Shown here piece by piece: positions 42,554-51,257 of a stretch of DNA of 64,000 nucleotides. How positions within the stretch are numbered: the stretch's first letter is position 1; each line of letters opens with the position of its first letter. The stretch comes from an uncultured Eubacteriales bacterium (GTDB lineage Bacteria; Bacillota; Clostridia; Christensenellales; Aristaeellaceae). Made by a program: the position numbers and the translations under genes. Location of the stretch: assembly GCA_900542445.1 (NCBI GenBank), contig UQNN01000001.1, positions 310,001 to 374,000 on the forward strand, in the 5' to 3' direction. The notes under the pieces are model-generated. The model had not been told where the DNA came from, did no database searches, and was given only the letters and a program-made list of their open reading frames with translations.

Positions 42554-43327
42554 ATGGCCATCGGCAAAGTTGAAATCTGCGGCGTGGATACGTCCACGCT
42601 CCCCGTCATCAGCAACGAGCGCATGCGGCAGCTCTTCCCCCTCGTGCACGGCGGGGATATGCAGGCGCGGGAGGAGTTCATCCGGGGCAATCTGCGGCTT
42701 GTGCTCAGCGTGCTCCAGCGGTTCCATCATCGCGGCGAAAATGTGGACGATCTGTTTCAGGTCGGCTGCATCGGACTGATTAAGGCGCTCGACCATTTTG
42801 ATGTGACGCAGAACGTGCGCTTTTCCACCTATGCCGTACCGATGATTATCGGCGAAATCCGGCGCTATCTGCGGGATAACAACGCCATCCGCGTGAGCCG
42901 TTCGCTCCGCGATATCGCGTATAAGGCGCTCTCCGCGCGGGACAAGCTGCAAACCGAGCTGGGCCGCGAACCGACCGTGCAGGAAATCGCCCGTAAACTC
43001 GAATTGCCCGAAGAGGACGTCGCCCTCGCGCTGGAAGCCATTCAGGATCCCGTCAGCCTATGCGAACCCATCGGCGGCGAGGGGGCGGACGCACTGACCA
43101 TTGGCGACCAGGTGCGCGACGACAACGTAAACGCGGAAAACTGGCTGCAAAACATCGCTATTCGCGAGGCCATGGCGCGCCTGAGCGACCGTGAGCAGCG
43201 CATTCTGAGTCTGCGGTTCTTTCAGGGGCGCACGCAGATGGAGGTTGCGGGCGAAATCGGCATCAGTCAGGCGCAGGTTTCCCGTCTGGAAAAAGCCGCG
43301 CTCAGCCATATGCGCAAACTGGTCTAA
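42554..43327 (+). CDS. sigG: RNA polymerase sporulation sigma factor SigG
   Basis: A 257-residue sigma-70 family factor directing late forespore genes. The N-terminal KVEICGVDTSTLPVI is the SigG-specific gatekeeper and anti-sigma binding region. Region 2 is GNLRLVLSVLQRF and DDLFQVGCIGLIKALDHFD. Region 4 has LSDREQRILSLRFFQGRTQ and the helix-turn-helix ISQAQVSRLEK. GGGAGG lies seven bases before the ATG. Its 3' end overlaps the convergent spoIIP by four bases. Confidence 0.97.
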   Translation: MAIGKVEICGVDTSTLPVISNERMRQLFPLVHGGDMQAREEFIRGNLRLVLSVLQRFHHRGENVDDLFQVGCIGLIKALDHFDVTQNVRFSTYAVPMIIGEIRRYLRDNNAIRVSRSLRDIAYKALSARDKLQTELGREPTVQEIARKLELPEEDVALALEAIQDPVSLCEPIGGEGADALTIGDQVRDDNVNAENWLQNIAIREAMARLSDREQRILSLRFFQGRTQMEVAGEIGISQAQVSRLEKAALSHMRKLV

Positions 43328-44124
43328 TGCTGCGCTTTGTAGACGCGCTCAAAAGCCTCGGCCACAATCGGGCACGCCGCCAGCGCCTCGGAAAGCGTGT
43401 TGCGGTTGTTTCCGATTTCAATCAGCAGCGCGCCGGTGGAAACATGCTGGTTAAAGCGCCCGTTCTTGATCTTGACCTCGCGGCAGAGGCCTGGCGCGAG
43501 CGCATTGGCCGCATCCGTGACAGCCTGCGCCAGAGCAAGGTTCTTCGGCCAGTCAGGCCGCTCGTCAAAGCCGGAACCCGTCGCGCCCGTGCCCTTGCCC
43601 ACCAGCAGCATCACATGCGCGACGCTCTGCCCATCAATCTCAACGCCGTTTCCGCCGTTGTACGCCCCGCTGTACGCGTCGCGATGCACGTCGATCCAAT
43701 AATCGTATTGCTCGCCCGTATCCAGCCGCGCTTTGAGCATTTCCAGCGACCGTGTATACGCCGTGGAGAGATTCGGCGGTTCAAACGCCGTCGTATCATG
43801 CACAACGATAAACCCGCGCGCCGTCAGTTCCCGCGCCAGCGCATCCCCCACCGCGACCATGTTATACTGCTCGTCGCGCGTGCGCCACTTTTCCGTCGGC
43901 ATATAAGTCTCCGTTTCCGTGATCTCATAGGCCTCGTAGGTATGCGTATGGTAGATCAGGATTCGCGGCGCTTCCTCTTGTGCCGCGGCCTGCACCGCTT
44001 CTTCCTGATGCGCCGCCACGCGAATGACCAGCGGCGGGTGCGGCCGCTCCATCCCGACGTAAGCCCCGCCGCCCGCCAGCGCCAGCGCGAGTATCGCCAG
44101 CCCGATTTTCCCCCGTCTCCGCAT
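43324..44124 (-). CDS. spoIIP: Stage II sporulation protein P (amidase/endopeptidase)
   Basis: A 266-residue wall hydrolase that, with SpoIID and SpoIIM, thins septal peptidoglycan to drive engulfment. An N-terminal membrane helix (IGLAILALALAGGGAYVG) precedes the Amidase-3-like domain with ILIYHTHTYEAY (zinc His and Glu), DYWIDVHRDAYSG and LLIEIGNNRNTLSEA. GGGAGG lies seven bases before the ATG. A partial sigma-E element is visible upstream (minus strand CATAGATT at 44163-44156), fitting its known sigma-E control. Confidence 0.94.
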   Translation of the reverse strand: MRRRGKIGLAILALALAGGGAYVGMERPHPPLVIRVAAHQEEAVQAAAQEEAPRILIYHTHTYEAYEITETETYMPTEKWRTRDEQYNMVAVGDALARELTARGFIVVHDTTAFEPPNLSTAYTRSLEMLKARLDTGEQYDYWIDVHRDAYSGAYNGGNGVEIDGQSVAHVMLLVGKGTGATGSGFDERPDWPKNLALAQAVTDAANALAPGLCREVKIKNGRFNQHVSTGALLIEIGNNRNTLSEALAACPIVAEAFERVYKAQH

Positions 44125-44256
44125 GCCGCATCCTCCCCGCCGTCCGTGTCCTTACAATCTATGAACGTCTATCCGGCCGCATGACATCGGTTTGAGCCCC
44201 ATCTGCCAGCGTTGGCAAATGGCAAAACCGCGTGCATGCGGTCAACCTCTCATACG

Positions 44257-44290
44257 GCAAAAGCGACGCTCCCGCTTTGGAAGCGCCGCT
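44257..44290 (-). terminator. Terminator after the Cys-rich coat candidate gene
   Basis: Minus-strand imperfect stem GCGGCGCTTCC / GGGAGCGTCGC followed by TTTTG. Confidence 0.6.
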
Positions 44291-44321
44291 CTTTCTCGCG
44301 TTTTTAAAAAACGGTTCGCCT

Positions 44322-45152
44322 TTAACGTTTGCAGCCGCACCCGCATGCGCCGACACAGCCCACGCCAGCCGTCGCAGACGCACACCCCAGCCCCGTAGAG
44401 CTGGTATAATTGCCGCATGTGCAGCTGACGTTCCGCGCGCGAAGCGAATCCTCGTCGCAGATCGTCTGCGGGAAAAGCGGGAGGGAGAAAAACTCATCGC
44501 ACACCGAATCCGCAAACTCTTCACACGGCGGCACTTCGCAGTAGCCATAGCTCGGCACAAGAATCTCCACCTTAGCCAGCACCTTGAGCACGACGGTCAC
44601 GCAGATTTCCAGTTCAAACACATTGTTGCGCAGATATGTACCGGATACGCAGATCGCGGAAACCATCGATTCAATGTTATAGGGCACGATGGATTCATCC
44701 GGAATGGAGAGCAGCACATCGCGATCCACCGTCACCATGCCCCGGCCAATGTATTCCCGGCAGGACGCATCCGTAAACAGGATGTCGATGGGCACGTCGA
44801 TCTGGCAGCGCACGCGGCCAAAGCACGGCCTGTCGCACAGGCGTTCCACCGACAGATTGCGAATCACGCCCTCCGTCGAGGTCGAGCGGCAGCTTTCAAA
44901 GGTGATCGGCATGTTCGGCTGGGTGCTGGCGTTCTCCTGCGGGTCGCAGTTCGACCCGTTTCCGGTGGGCACGAGGCCGTAGCTGAGCAGCGTCACCTTC
45001 TGCTCCTTGAGCTGCTCCTGCATCAGGCAGCTGTCGTAGACGCGCTGCACCTGAATGCAGATTTTTTCGTTCAGGCCGCTGAGCACTTCGTTGCCGTTCA
45101 GGCTGCACGGACAATGCGTCGAGCCACTGTTTTTATAGCTGTAAAAAGACAT
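44322..45152 (-). CDS. Cysteine-rich putative spore coat/exosporium protein
   Basis: A 276-residue protein with over 20 Cys. N-terminal CPCSLNGNEVLSGLNEKICI and VYDSCLMQEQLKEQ precede two related beta-rich segments. The second has VPIDILFTDASCREYIG, PDESIVPYNIESMVSAICVS and VLAKVEILVPSYGYC. The C-terminus is a Gly/Cys tail (GCVGACGCGCKR). The middle segment recalls SPOCS/CsxC-like clostridial spore-surface proteins; that assignment is from memory. AAGGAGG lies 10 bases before the ATG at 45152. A weak sigma-K-like element (AC - 16 - CATAACGTG) lies upstream. It is beside spoIIP and sigG. Confidence 0.6.
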   Translation of the reverse strand: MSFYSYKNSGSTHCPCSLNGNEVLSGLNEKICIQVQRVYDSCLMQEQLKEQKVTLLSYGLVPTGNGSNCDPQENASTQPNMPITFESCRSTSTEGVIRNLSVERLCDRPCFGRVRCQIDVPIDILFTDASCREYIGRGMVTVDRDVLLSIPDESIVPYNIESMVSAICVSGTYLRNNVFELEICVTVVLKVLAKVEILVPSYGYCEVPPCEEFADSVCDEFFSLPLFPQTICDEDSLRARNVSCTCGNYTSSTGLGCASATAGVGCVGACGCGCKR

Positions 45153-45236
45153 AAAACACACGCCTCCTTGGGCTGGTCTCATGAGGAAAACTCCTCACGA
45201 TTCCACGTTATGCCCATGCGGGAGGCGTGTGCGTGA

Positions 45237-46271
45237 TTATGCGCTGTGCTTTTTTTCTTCGTCGCGCTGCTGAATGCGCTTGAGCTGCTCAAACGGCCCC
45301 TTGTGCCTTCTGGACGCGGCGGTCGGGTTGTTGCGCAGCGCATGCTCGGCGCGCAGCAGACGGCGCTCGCGGGTCTTGCGCAGTTCCTCGCTCTGGCGGT
45401 CGTATTTTGCCTTCGCTTCTTCGACCTCTTTGCGAAGCGCGCTGACATCCGGCAGATAGCTGGCCGCTTCGTTGAGAATGCGCTCAAAGTTGGCAAAGCG
45501 CTCCTTCGCGCCGTCTTCGAGGCTCAGACGCTTCTGATCCATCATCTCGCGGACGCGGTCGCGCGCGGCGGTTACGCGCTTGGCATTAGCGGCAAATTCT
45601 TCCTGCTTGCTGTCCACATGGGCGGCAAAATCGCGGATCATGCCGCTGACATGTTCGTTGATGGAATCCAGCCCTCCGTGCAGGGCTTGCAGCTCCTTGG
45701 CGTAGCGCTCCATGGATTCCAGCAAGGCGCGCAGATCGAGGGCGCGGCGGACGGCAAAGCCGGTATCCACCACGGCAAAGCCCACAAGCACCGCGGCCGC
45801 CGCATCCGCCATCGTCAGCGGAATCATGTAGATATAGTTCTTCACGAACGGGTTCACCACGCTGACGATGATAACGGAGAACACCGCCCACGTCGCCGCG
45901 GACAGCGCGCAGATGTAGCCGTTCAAGTTCAGCGGCCTCTGGGAATAATCCCAATAGCGCACGTGAAAAATCGATTCCATCAGAAAACCGGTCACATATT
46001 CCAGCAGCGAGGCCGCAATCGTGCCAACCAGCGCTACCAGCGCCATGTTGCCTTCCACCGGCACGCAGGTCAGCAGAATGCCGACCGCGCCAAAGCCGTA
46101 AATCGGCAGAATCGGCCCGAACAGAAAACCGCGGTTGACAAACCGGCGCTCTTTCACCAGATAGAGAAAGACCTCCCAGCACCAGCCGCAGAAGCTATAC
46201 AGGAAAAACAGCAAAACCCATTGGCTGACGCTGTATTCCTCCAGCAGCATCGCCTTAATTTGCTCCAGCAA
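45237..46271 (-). CDS. PF06541-type membrane protein (putative ABC transporter type IV) with a coiled-coil tail
   Basis: A protein of about 344 residues. Five or six membrane segments occupy residues 15-185, including LFFLYSFCGWCWEVFLYL and VNRGFLFGPILPIYGFGAV, the hallmark of this family. The C-terminal 150 residues are charged and helical, with a predicted coiled coil (about 185-320). The start is proposed as TTG at 46271, six bases after GGGAGGG; the ATG at 46286 has no ribosome site. A perfect-consensus sigma-A promoter lies just upstream. The transport function is unproven for the family. Confidence 0.78.
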   Translation of the reverse strand: MLEQIKAMLLEEYSVSQWVLLFFLYSFCGWCWEVFLYLVKERRFVNRGFLFGPILPIYGFGAVGILLTCVPVEGNMALVALVGTIAASLLEYVTGFLMESIFHVRYWDYSQRPLNLNGYICALSAATWAVFSVIIVSVVNPFVKNYIYMIPLTMADAAAAVLVGFAVVDTGFAVRRALDLRALLESMERYAKELQALHGGLDSINEHVSGMIRDFAAHVDSKQEEFAANAKRVTAARDRVREMMDQKRLSLEDGAKERFANFERILNEAASYLPDVSALRKEVEEAKAKYDRQSEELRKTRERRLLRAEHALRNNPTAASRRHKGPFEQLKRIQQRDEEKKHSA

Positions 46272-46302
46272 TTCATTCCCTCCCATGTTTCTCGCTGGAT
46301 TA

Positions 46303-46331
46303 ATTATACGATAATTCCCATTTTCTGTCAA
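46303..46331 (-). promoter_or_regulatory. Consensus sigma-A promoter of the PF06541-type gene
   Basis: On the minus strand a perfect TTGACA (46331-46326), 17 bases, perfect TATAAT (46308-46303). It begins only seven bases after the MATE gene stop. Confidence 0.9.
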
Positions 46332-46337
46332 TCCGAC

Positions 46338-47714
46338 TTAAATTCTGGCCATGTTTTCCCACTTGCCCTTTTCAAAGCGCCAGGTATAGACCGCCGCGCG
46401 GAACAGCCAGTCCACCAGCATCGCAAACCACACGCCCAGCGCGCCGTAGCCCATCTTCACGCCGACGATATAGCTCAGCGCAATGCGGAAGCAGACCATC
46501 GAGCCGATGGAAAGCACCATCGTGAATTTGACGTCGTTCGCGGCGCGCAAGGCGTTGGGCATGGAGAGCGCCAGCGGCCAGAGCAGCATCGCAAAACCGT
46601 CGTGGATAAACACCAACTGCGTCGCCAGCTCGCGGGAAGCGAGCGAAAGCGTATACAGATTGAGAATCAGCGGCAGCGCGGCCAGCAGCACGACGTTGAC
46701 CGCAACCATCATCGCGTATTCAATCTTGAGCAGCTTACGGGTGTAATAGCGCACCTGATCGTTGTCGTGCGCACCGACGCAGCGCCCCACGACCGTCAGA
46801 ATCGCAAGGTTCATCGCCGCGCCTGCCAGCACGCCCACGCCGTCCAGATTGTTCGCCACGGCGTTAGCGGCAATCTGCACCGTGCCGAACGTGGAAATCA
46901 TGCTGACGACGATGATGCGTCCCAGCTCGAAAATGCCGTTTTCAATGCCGCTGGGAATACCGATATAGAGAATCTGACCGACAAGCGTCGGCTGGAAGCA
47001 CGTCATCTGATCGAGACGCACATACAGCTGACGGTGCTTGTTCAAGCTCAGGATGAACATCACCACCGCCGCCATCACGCGGGAAAGCAGCGTGGAAATC
47101 GCCGCGCCCGCAACGCCCCACTTCATGCCGAAGATGAGAATGGAGTTGCCGACAAGGTTCATCACGTTCATACCGAGGGAAACCATCGTCGGCGTTCGGG
47201 AATCATTCATCGCGCGGAACAGCGCCGAGCTGGAATTGAATGACGCGAGAAACGGGAAGCTGATCGCAGAGACCGTCAGATAGGTCAGCGCGGCGTCCAT
47301 CACGTCCGCGTCGATCCGGCCGAACAGCAGCGAAAGCAACGGCTTTCTCGCCACCAGCGACAGCACCGTAAACAGCAGCGCGCACACCGCCGTCACCACC
47401 ATCAGCTGGCTGGAAGCCTCGCACGCCTTTTCCCTATCGCGATGGCCAAGATACTGCGACGCGATGACCGCGCCGCCCGTCGCCACCGCCGCGAAAATCG
47501 CGTTGATGAGCATGTTAATCATATCCACCAGCGACACACCGGAAATCGCCGCCTCGCCCACGGAGGAAATCATCATCGTATCAGCCATGCCCACCGTGCG
47601 CACAAGCACCTGATCGATGACCAGCGGAATAATCAACCGCTTTAAATCCTCATTTGAAAACAGCAGCGTCCGTCCGCTGTCCAGAATTTTCTTTTTCAGT
47701 TGTTTTTCCGTCAT
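46338..47714 (-). CDS. MATE family efflux transporter
   Basis: A 458-residue cation-coupled exporter with about 12 membrane helices in two related halves. Family features are PLVIDQVLVRTVGMADTMMI near residue 30, GGAVIASQYLGHRDREKA and, in the second half, GIPSGIENGIFELGRIIVV. Substrates may be drugs, toxins or metabolites; none can be named. GGAAGGAG lies before the ATG. Single gene, with a family A repeat immediately upstream. Confidence 0.92.
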   Translation of the reverse strand: MTEKQLKKKILDSGRTLLFSNEDLKRLIIPLVIDQVLVRTVGMADTMMISSVGEAAISGVSLVDMINMLINAIFAAVATGGAVIASQYLGHRDREKACEASSQLMVVTAVCALLFTVLSLVARKPLLSLLFGRIDADVMDAALTYLTVSAISFPFLASFNSSSALFRAMNDSRTPTMVSLGMNVMNLVGNSILIFGMKWGVAGAAISTLLSRVMAAVVMFILSLNKHRQLYVRLDQMTCFQPTLVGQILYIGIPSGIENGIFELGRIIVVSMISTFGTVQIAANAVANNLDGVGVLAGAAMNLAILTVVGRCVGAHDNDQVRYYTRKLLKIEYAMMVAVNVVLLAALPLILNLYTLSLASRELATQLVFIHDGFAMLLWPLALSMPNALRAANDVKFTMVLSIGSMVCFRIALSYIVGVKMGYGALGVWFAMLVDWLFRAAVYTWRFEKGKWENMARI

Positions 47715-47720
47715 AAGCTT

Positions 47721-47775
47721 TAACTCCTTCCGTCACGCCTACGGCGCGCCACCTTCCTCAAAGAGGGAGGCTTTT
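47721..47775. repeat. Family A palindromic repeat
   Basis: AACTCCTTCCGTCACGCC, TACGGCGCGCCA, then CTTCCTCAAAGAGGGAGG. It lies directly upstream of the MATE ribosome site. The remaining 47776-47950 has no gene I can support. Confidence 0.6.
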
Positions 47776-47950
47776 GGCTTTAAGCAACAATAAGTACGCA
47801 AATCAAGGCTTCCGCTTTGAAAGCATGAAGCTTGCTCAGAGCAAAAAGAAATACGCTAACCCGACTCGGAAAGCGTATCCCTATTATATACGAACCTTTA
47901 TCGCGCTTTCAAGCGCAGAAATTACCAGATTTCATCTGGTTTTTTCTTTG

Positions 47951-48457
47951 TCAAGCGATGGACACGTCAAAGACGATCTTCCGTCCGAACACATAGCAGG
48001 TCACGCGAAGCGTCCGCGCGGTATCGGCCTGTTCTTCCTCGTCTGTGCGTCTGAGCACGGTCAGCTGCATATCGCCCACGCTGCCCGCCGCCAACGCGTG
48101 GCGGCTGTCATCCGGCAGAGCCAGCACGTCGCCGTCCTTCGGCTCGACCAGCTCCATGGAAATCCATTCCGCCGGGAAAAAGCCTTTGTTTTGCAGCCGA
48201 ACGGTATAGGTCACAAAGGCGCAGTCTTCCGCGCGCAGATCGTCCGTTCCGCCAAAGATTCTGCCGCCGAACGTGCCGTTTTCCAGCCGCGTAACCATGT
48301 CGTCAAACGTATCCGCCACGCTCTGCGCTTCCGTCACGTTCGCCGCCGTCTGCACCACCTGCGGCGCAAGCGTGTTGATGCCGTACAGCACCGCGCCCGC
48401 GCCCGCGATTGTTGCCACCAGCGCCAGAATCGCCAGAATTTTCATGAATCTGCCCAC
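47951..48457 (-). CDS. Membrane-anchored third protein of the stator-like operon
   Basis: A 168-residue protein with one N-terminal membrane helix (ILAILALVATIAGAGAVLYG) and an extracellular part. A helical stretch (ANVTEAQSVADTFDDMVTRL) leads to a beta-rich domain with FVTYTVRLQNKGFFPAEWIS, which resembles late-embryogenesis or CARDB-like folds; that is inference. It starts with GTG one base after the MotB-like gene stop, with AGGGGG six bases upstream, so translation is coupled. Function not recognised. Tight linkage argues that it belongs to the complex. Confidence 0.7.
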   Translation of the reverse strand: MGRFMKILAILALVATIAGAGAVLYGINTLAPQVVQTAANVTEAQSVADTFDDMVTRLENGTFGGRIFGGTDDLRAEDCAFVTYTVRLQNKGFFPAEWISMELVEPKDGDVLALPDDSRHALAAGSVGDMQLTVLRRTDEEEQADTARTLRVTCYVFGRKIVFDVSIA

Positions 48458-48458
48458 G

Positions 48459-49397
48459 TTATTCCCCCTGTGCGCTGCCTTCCAGAATCGCGCTCATCTG
48501 ATCGATCATGTCGGAATCCTTCATGCGGAACTTGATGACCACGCGGCGGGAAGCATCCATGTTCACCGTGCCATCCGCGTTATAGATCGGGTCTGCGTCC
48601 GCGCGGCCGTTCGCCGTCAGAATGGATTTGAACGTCTCCTTATCCGCATCGCTCAGGCCCGTCATTTCGTCGCTCAGGCAGTAGGTCGCCACAGCCAGCG
48701 CGCGCTGCTGCGACAGCGCCAAATTGTTGAGGTACTGGCCCGTGGTATCAGTATGTCCCTCAACGATGATTTCACCCACATAATCCCGATATTCGTCGCT
48801 GAGCAGCGTGTGAATATACACCGGAATGCAGGAGTTGAGCGCCGCTTTGCCCGCGTCCTTGATTTCATTTTTGCCCGTGTCAAAAAGAACGGAGCTTTCA
48901 AACGTCACCGCGCCGGTCTTTCTATCCACCGTCACGCGCTGGCCCACGTTGCTCAGGTTATCGCGCAGATCCTCGATGATCTGGCTTCTCAAGCCGACGA
49001 GCTTGTCAATCTGCGCCTGCTGGGCGGCCAGCAGCGCCGCCTGTTCTTCAATCTTGCTCTGCTGTAAAGAAAGGCTTTCCTGCGCGCTGGTGAGCGCCGT
49101 CCGGTTTTCGTCCAGCTCCTGCTGCTGCTGCTGCAAGGCGAGCGTCGTCGCGGCCAGCAGTTCTTCTTTATCCTTCAGCTCGGCCTCCTGATCGATGAGC
49201 AGGCTCTGCTGGGTGGAAAGCTGCGCCTCCTTGGTTTGCAGCTCAACCGTCTTTTTCTGCTGCAAATCCACCAGCTGATACACCGCCGCGAACAGAATCA
49301 GCGCAAAGACGAACAGCATGCCCGCCATCATGTCCGAATACGACGTCCAATAGCTGTTGTCGCCGCCGCGCTGCCGCGTCTTTTTTCCCGGCCGCAT
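48459..49397 (-). CDS. MotB/ZorB-like peptidoglycan-binding stator subunit
   Basis: A 312-residue protein. A short basic cytoplasmic start leads to one membrane helix with a conserved Asp (D22 in WTSYSDMMAGMLFVFALILF), the place of the ion-carrying Asp in MotB and ZorB. A long Gln/Glu coiled coil follows (about 45-135). The OmpA-like domain (about 150-295) has SSVLFDTGKNEIK, IIVEGHTDTTG and the NxxLSxxRA motif (NLALSQQRALAV). AAAGGAG lies before the ATG. It begins three bases after the channel subunit gene ends. Confidence 0.85.
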   Translation of the reverse strand: MRPGKKTRQRGGDNSYWTSYSDMMAGMLFVFALILFAAVYQLVDLQQKKTVELQTKEAQLSTQQSLLIDQEAELKDKEELLAATTLALQQQQQELDENRTALTSAQESLSLQQSKIEEQAALLAAQQAQIDKLVGLRSQIIEDLRDNLSNVGQRVTVDRKTGAVTFESSVLFDTGKNEIKDAGKAALNSCIPVYIHTLLSDEYRDYVGEIIVEGHTDTTGQYLNNLALSQQRALAVATYCLSDEMTGLSDADKETFKSILTANGRADADPIYNADGTVNMDASRRVVIKFRMKDSDMIDQMSAILEGSAQGE

Positions 49398-49400
49398 GGC

Positions 49401-50960
49401 TTACTCCTTTCCGTCCGCCGTCTGGCTCAGCTTCTCCATCGCCTTTTGCAGCCGCACAAGCGCGGTCACAAACTGATCGACCTGCTCGGCGTAACGGTCG
49501 CGGCTCTGGCTGAGCAGCTGCGGCATGCTGCGGGTCATCTCGCGCATGGAATCCAGCGTCTCGTTAAGCTGATGGATGGAGGAAGAAATGCTCTCGTCAA
49601 ACAGTGCGGTCGTGCGCGCAAGATTCTCCTGTGTCTGCCGGGTGAACTGCTCGTATGCGCCGGAGAGCGTCTGGCTGCCCTCGTGCATCTCGGCCACAAC
49701 GCGATCCATCTCCTTGCCGGTGATGCGCGTCTGCTCCTGCGCGCTGGCGAGGAAGCGATCCGTCCACGCGGTATACTGCTGGGAAGCCGCCGTAAGCGCC
49801 GCCTGGTATTCCTGCAATTTCGCCAGATAGAGCGCCTGCTGGCCGCTGGTCTTGCCCATCGCCTCCAGCAACTCGATGGTCTTGCGGTTGGTGTCGTCCA
49901 CCTGTGCGCGGGAGGCGTCCATATCCGCCACATACGCGCGGAAATGCTCCAACACGCCCTGAGAAAGCTGGTGCATGTTGACCACGTCCTGCGTCATCTG
50001 GCCGATGGCTTCGGTCGCGGCACGCAGCTCCTGCTGGGTCTTCTGCTGTTCCGCGCCCGTATCGGCAAGCACCTGCCGCAGATGGTCAAACTCATTGCCC
50101 AGCGCGACGTTCATCCGCTGAACGAAGACCTGCGCAATCCGGTCCACGCCCTCTACCTGCGCCTGTGTCGCCGCGAGGATAAAGTTATCCATCGAGCGCT
50201 GCACGGGCAGCATTGCGCGCATGATGCTCTGCTCCATCTGCACAGCCATCTTCTGGCTCATGTCCTCCACCGCCTGGCGGATGTAGGCCGTCTGCTCCTG
50301 CTGAAGGGCGAGCATGGCCGTGTCTTCCGAAACAGGCTTGGGCATGGCGTACAGGCTGAACACCTCGCAGAAACGGTCGATCGCCTTCTGGCACTTGTCT
50401 GTCGCGCGGTTGTTGAGCAGGTTAAACAGCAACGAACCGCACACGCCCGCAATGGAGGTCAGGAACGCCGTGCTCATGCCGCGGATGAGCTGATCCATCG
50501 CCGTCAGCACGACTTCGGTATCCGCGCCCGTCAGACTCAGCCCGGACAGGCCCATCACCAGACCGAGGAACGTGCCGAGGATGCCCAGCGAAGTCATCAC
50601 GCCCGGCGCAAGCCCCGCGAAGCCCGTGCTCCCCAGCGCATAAATCACCGTGTCCTCGTTGATGTACTGCGTCACGTCGCAGGTTTCGCCGTGCGCGTCG
50701 CGCATTTCGGCGTTCTGCAAAAAATCCGCCCATGTCGCGGAAAGGGAATCGCCGAGGAAGTGCATATCGTTCCACGACTTTTTTTCTTTGTTCTGCTTGC
50801 TTTCGGTGACGATGGTCCGCGCCGCGCGACGCAGTTTGGCCGCAACGCGGGAAAGCGGAAGCGTGCAGCGCAGCAGCGCCGTCGCCGCGACAATCACAAT
50901 CGCCGCATAAATGACCATATCCACCGAGAAAAACTTTTTGAGAATCGTAAGTGCCTGCAT
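49401..50960 (-). CDS. MotA/TolQ/ExbB-type proton channel subunit, ZorA-like
   Basis: A 519-residue protein. The first membrane helix covers residues 14-31. The MotA/TolQ/ExbB core follows, with LAPGVMTSLGILGTFLGLVM (about 117-136) and LIRGMSTAFLTSIAGVCGSLL (about 158-178). A cytoplasmic tail of over 300 residues is helical and coiled-coil throughout, as in ZorA of the Zorya defence system and unlike flagellar MotA. The ATG at 50960 has GGAGG nine bases upstream. It is driven by a promoter at 51006-51034. With the next gene it should form an ion-driven 5:2-type motor; the output is unknown. No zorC, zorD or zorE is present. Confidence 0.82.
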   Translation of the reverse strand: MQALTILKKFFSVDMVIYAAIVIVAATALLRCTLPLSRVAAKLRRAARTIVTESKQNKEKKSWNDMHFLGDSLSATWADFLQNAEMRDAHGETCDVTQYINEDTVIYALGSTGFAGLAPGVMTSLGILGTFLGLVMGLSGLSLTGADTEVVLTAMDQLIRGMSTAFLTSIAGVCGSLLFNLLNNRATDKCQKAIDRFCEVFSLYAMPKPVSEDTAMLALQQEQTAYIRQAVEDMSQKMAVQMEQSIMRAMLPVQRSMDNFILAATQAQVEGVDRIAQVFVQRMNVALGNEFDHLRQVLADTGAEQQKTQQELRAATEAIGQMTQDVVNMHQLSQGVLEHFRAYVADMDASRAQVDDTNRKTIELLEAMGKTSGQQALYLAKLQEYQAALTAASQQYTAWTDRFLASAQEQTRITGKEMDRVVAEMHEGSQTLSGAYEQFTRQTQENLARTTALFDESISSSIHQLNETLDSMREMTRSMPQLLSQSRDRYAEQVDQFVTALVRLQKAMEKLSQTADGKE

Positions 50961-51005
50961 ATCTGCTGTCCTCCAAAATGAAACCGAAGGAATCATGTTG
51001 CATCC

Positions 51006-51034
51006 ATTGTACCCGATTTTCACCGTTCTGTAAA
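51006..51034 (-). promoter_or_regulatory. Sigma-A promoter of the stator-like operon
   Basis: On the minus strand TTTACA (51034-51029), 17 bases, TACAAT (51011-51006). Confidence 0.75.
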
Positions 51035-51257
51035 GCGACGGGAAAACTTCTCATTCATTTCGTGTTGATTCTGCATTCAGAATTACCCGAAATGAAACAT
51101 CTTTTTTATAACCATTTGCTGAAATCCAGAAATATTGTGTTTTCATCAAATTTTTTCCTTGCGAAATCAGCATCAAACGGTTAAAATATACATCGTTTGC
51201 ATTTTGTAACCGTGTGATATGTACGGAATATAAGATTAGATCAGGAGCGATCCCTTT

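Noticed and set aside
47951..51034. A complete Zorya defence system
   Set aside because: Only ZorA/ZorB-like proteins are present. No ZorC, ZorD helicase or ZorE nuclease lies nearby, so the defence label is not supported.
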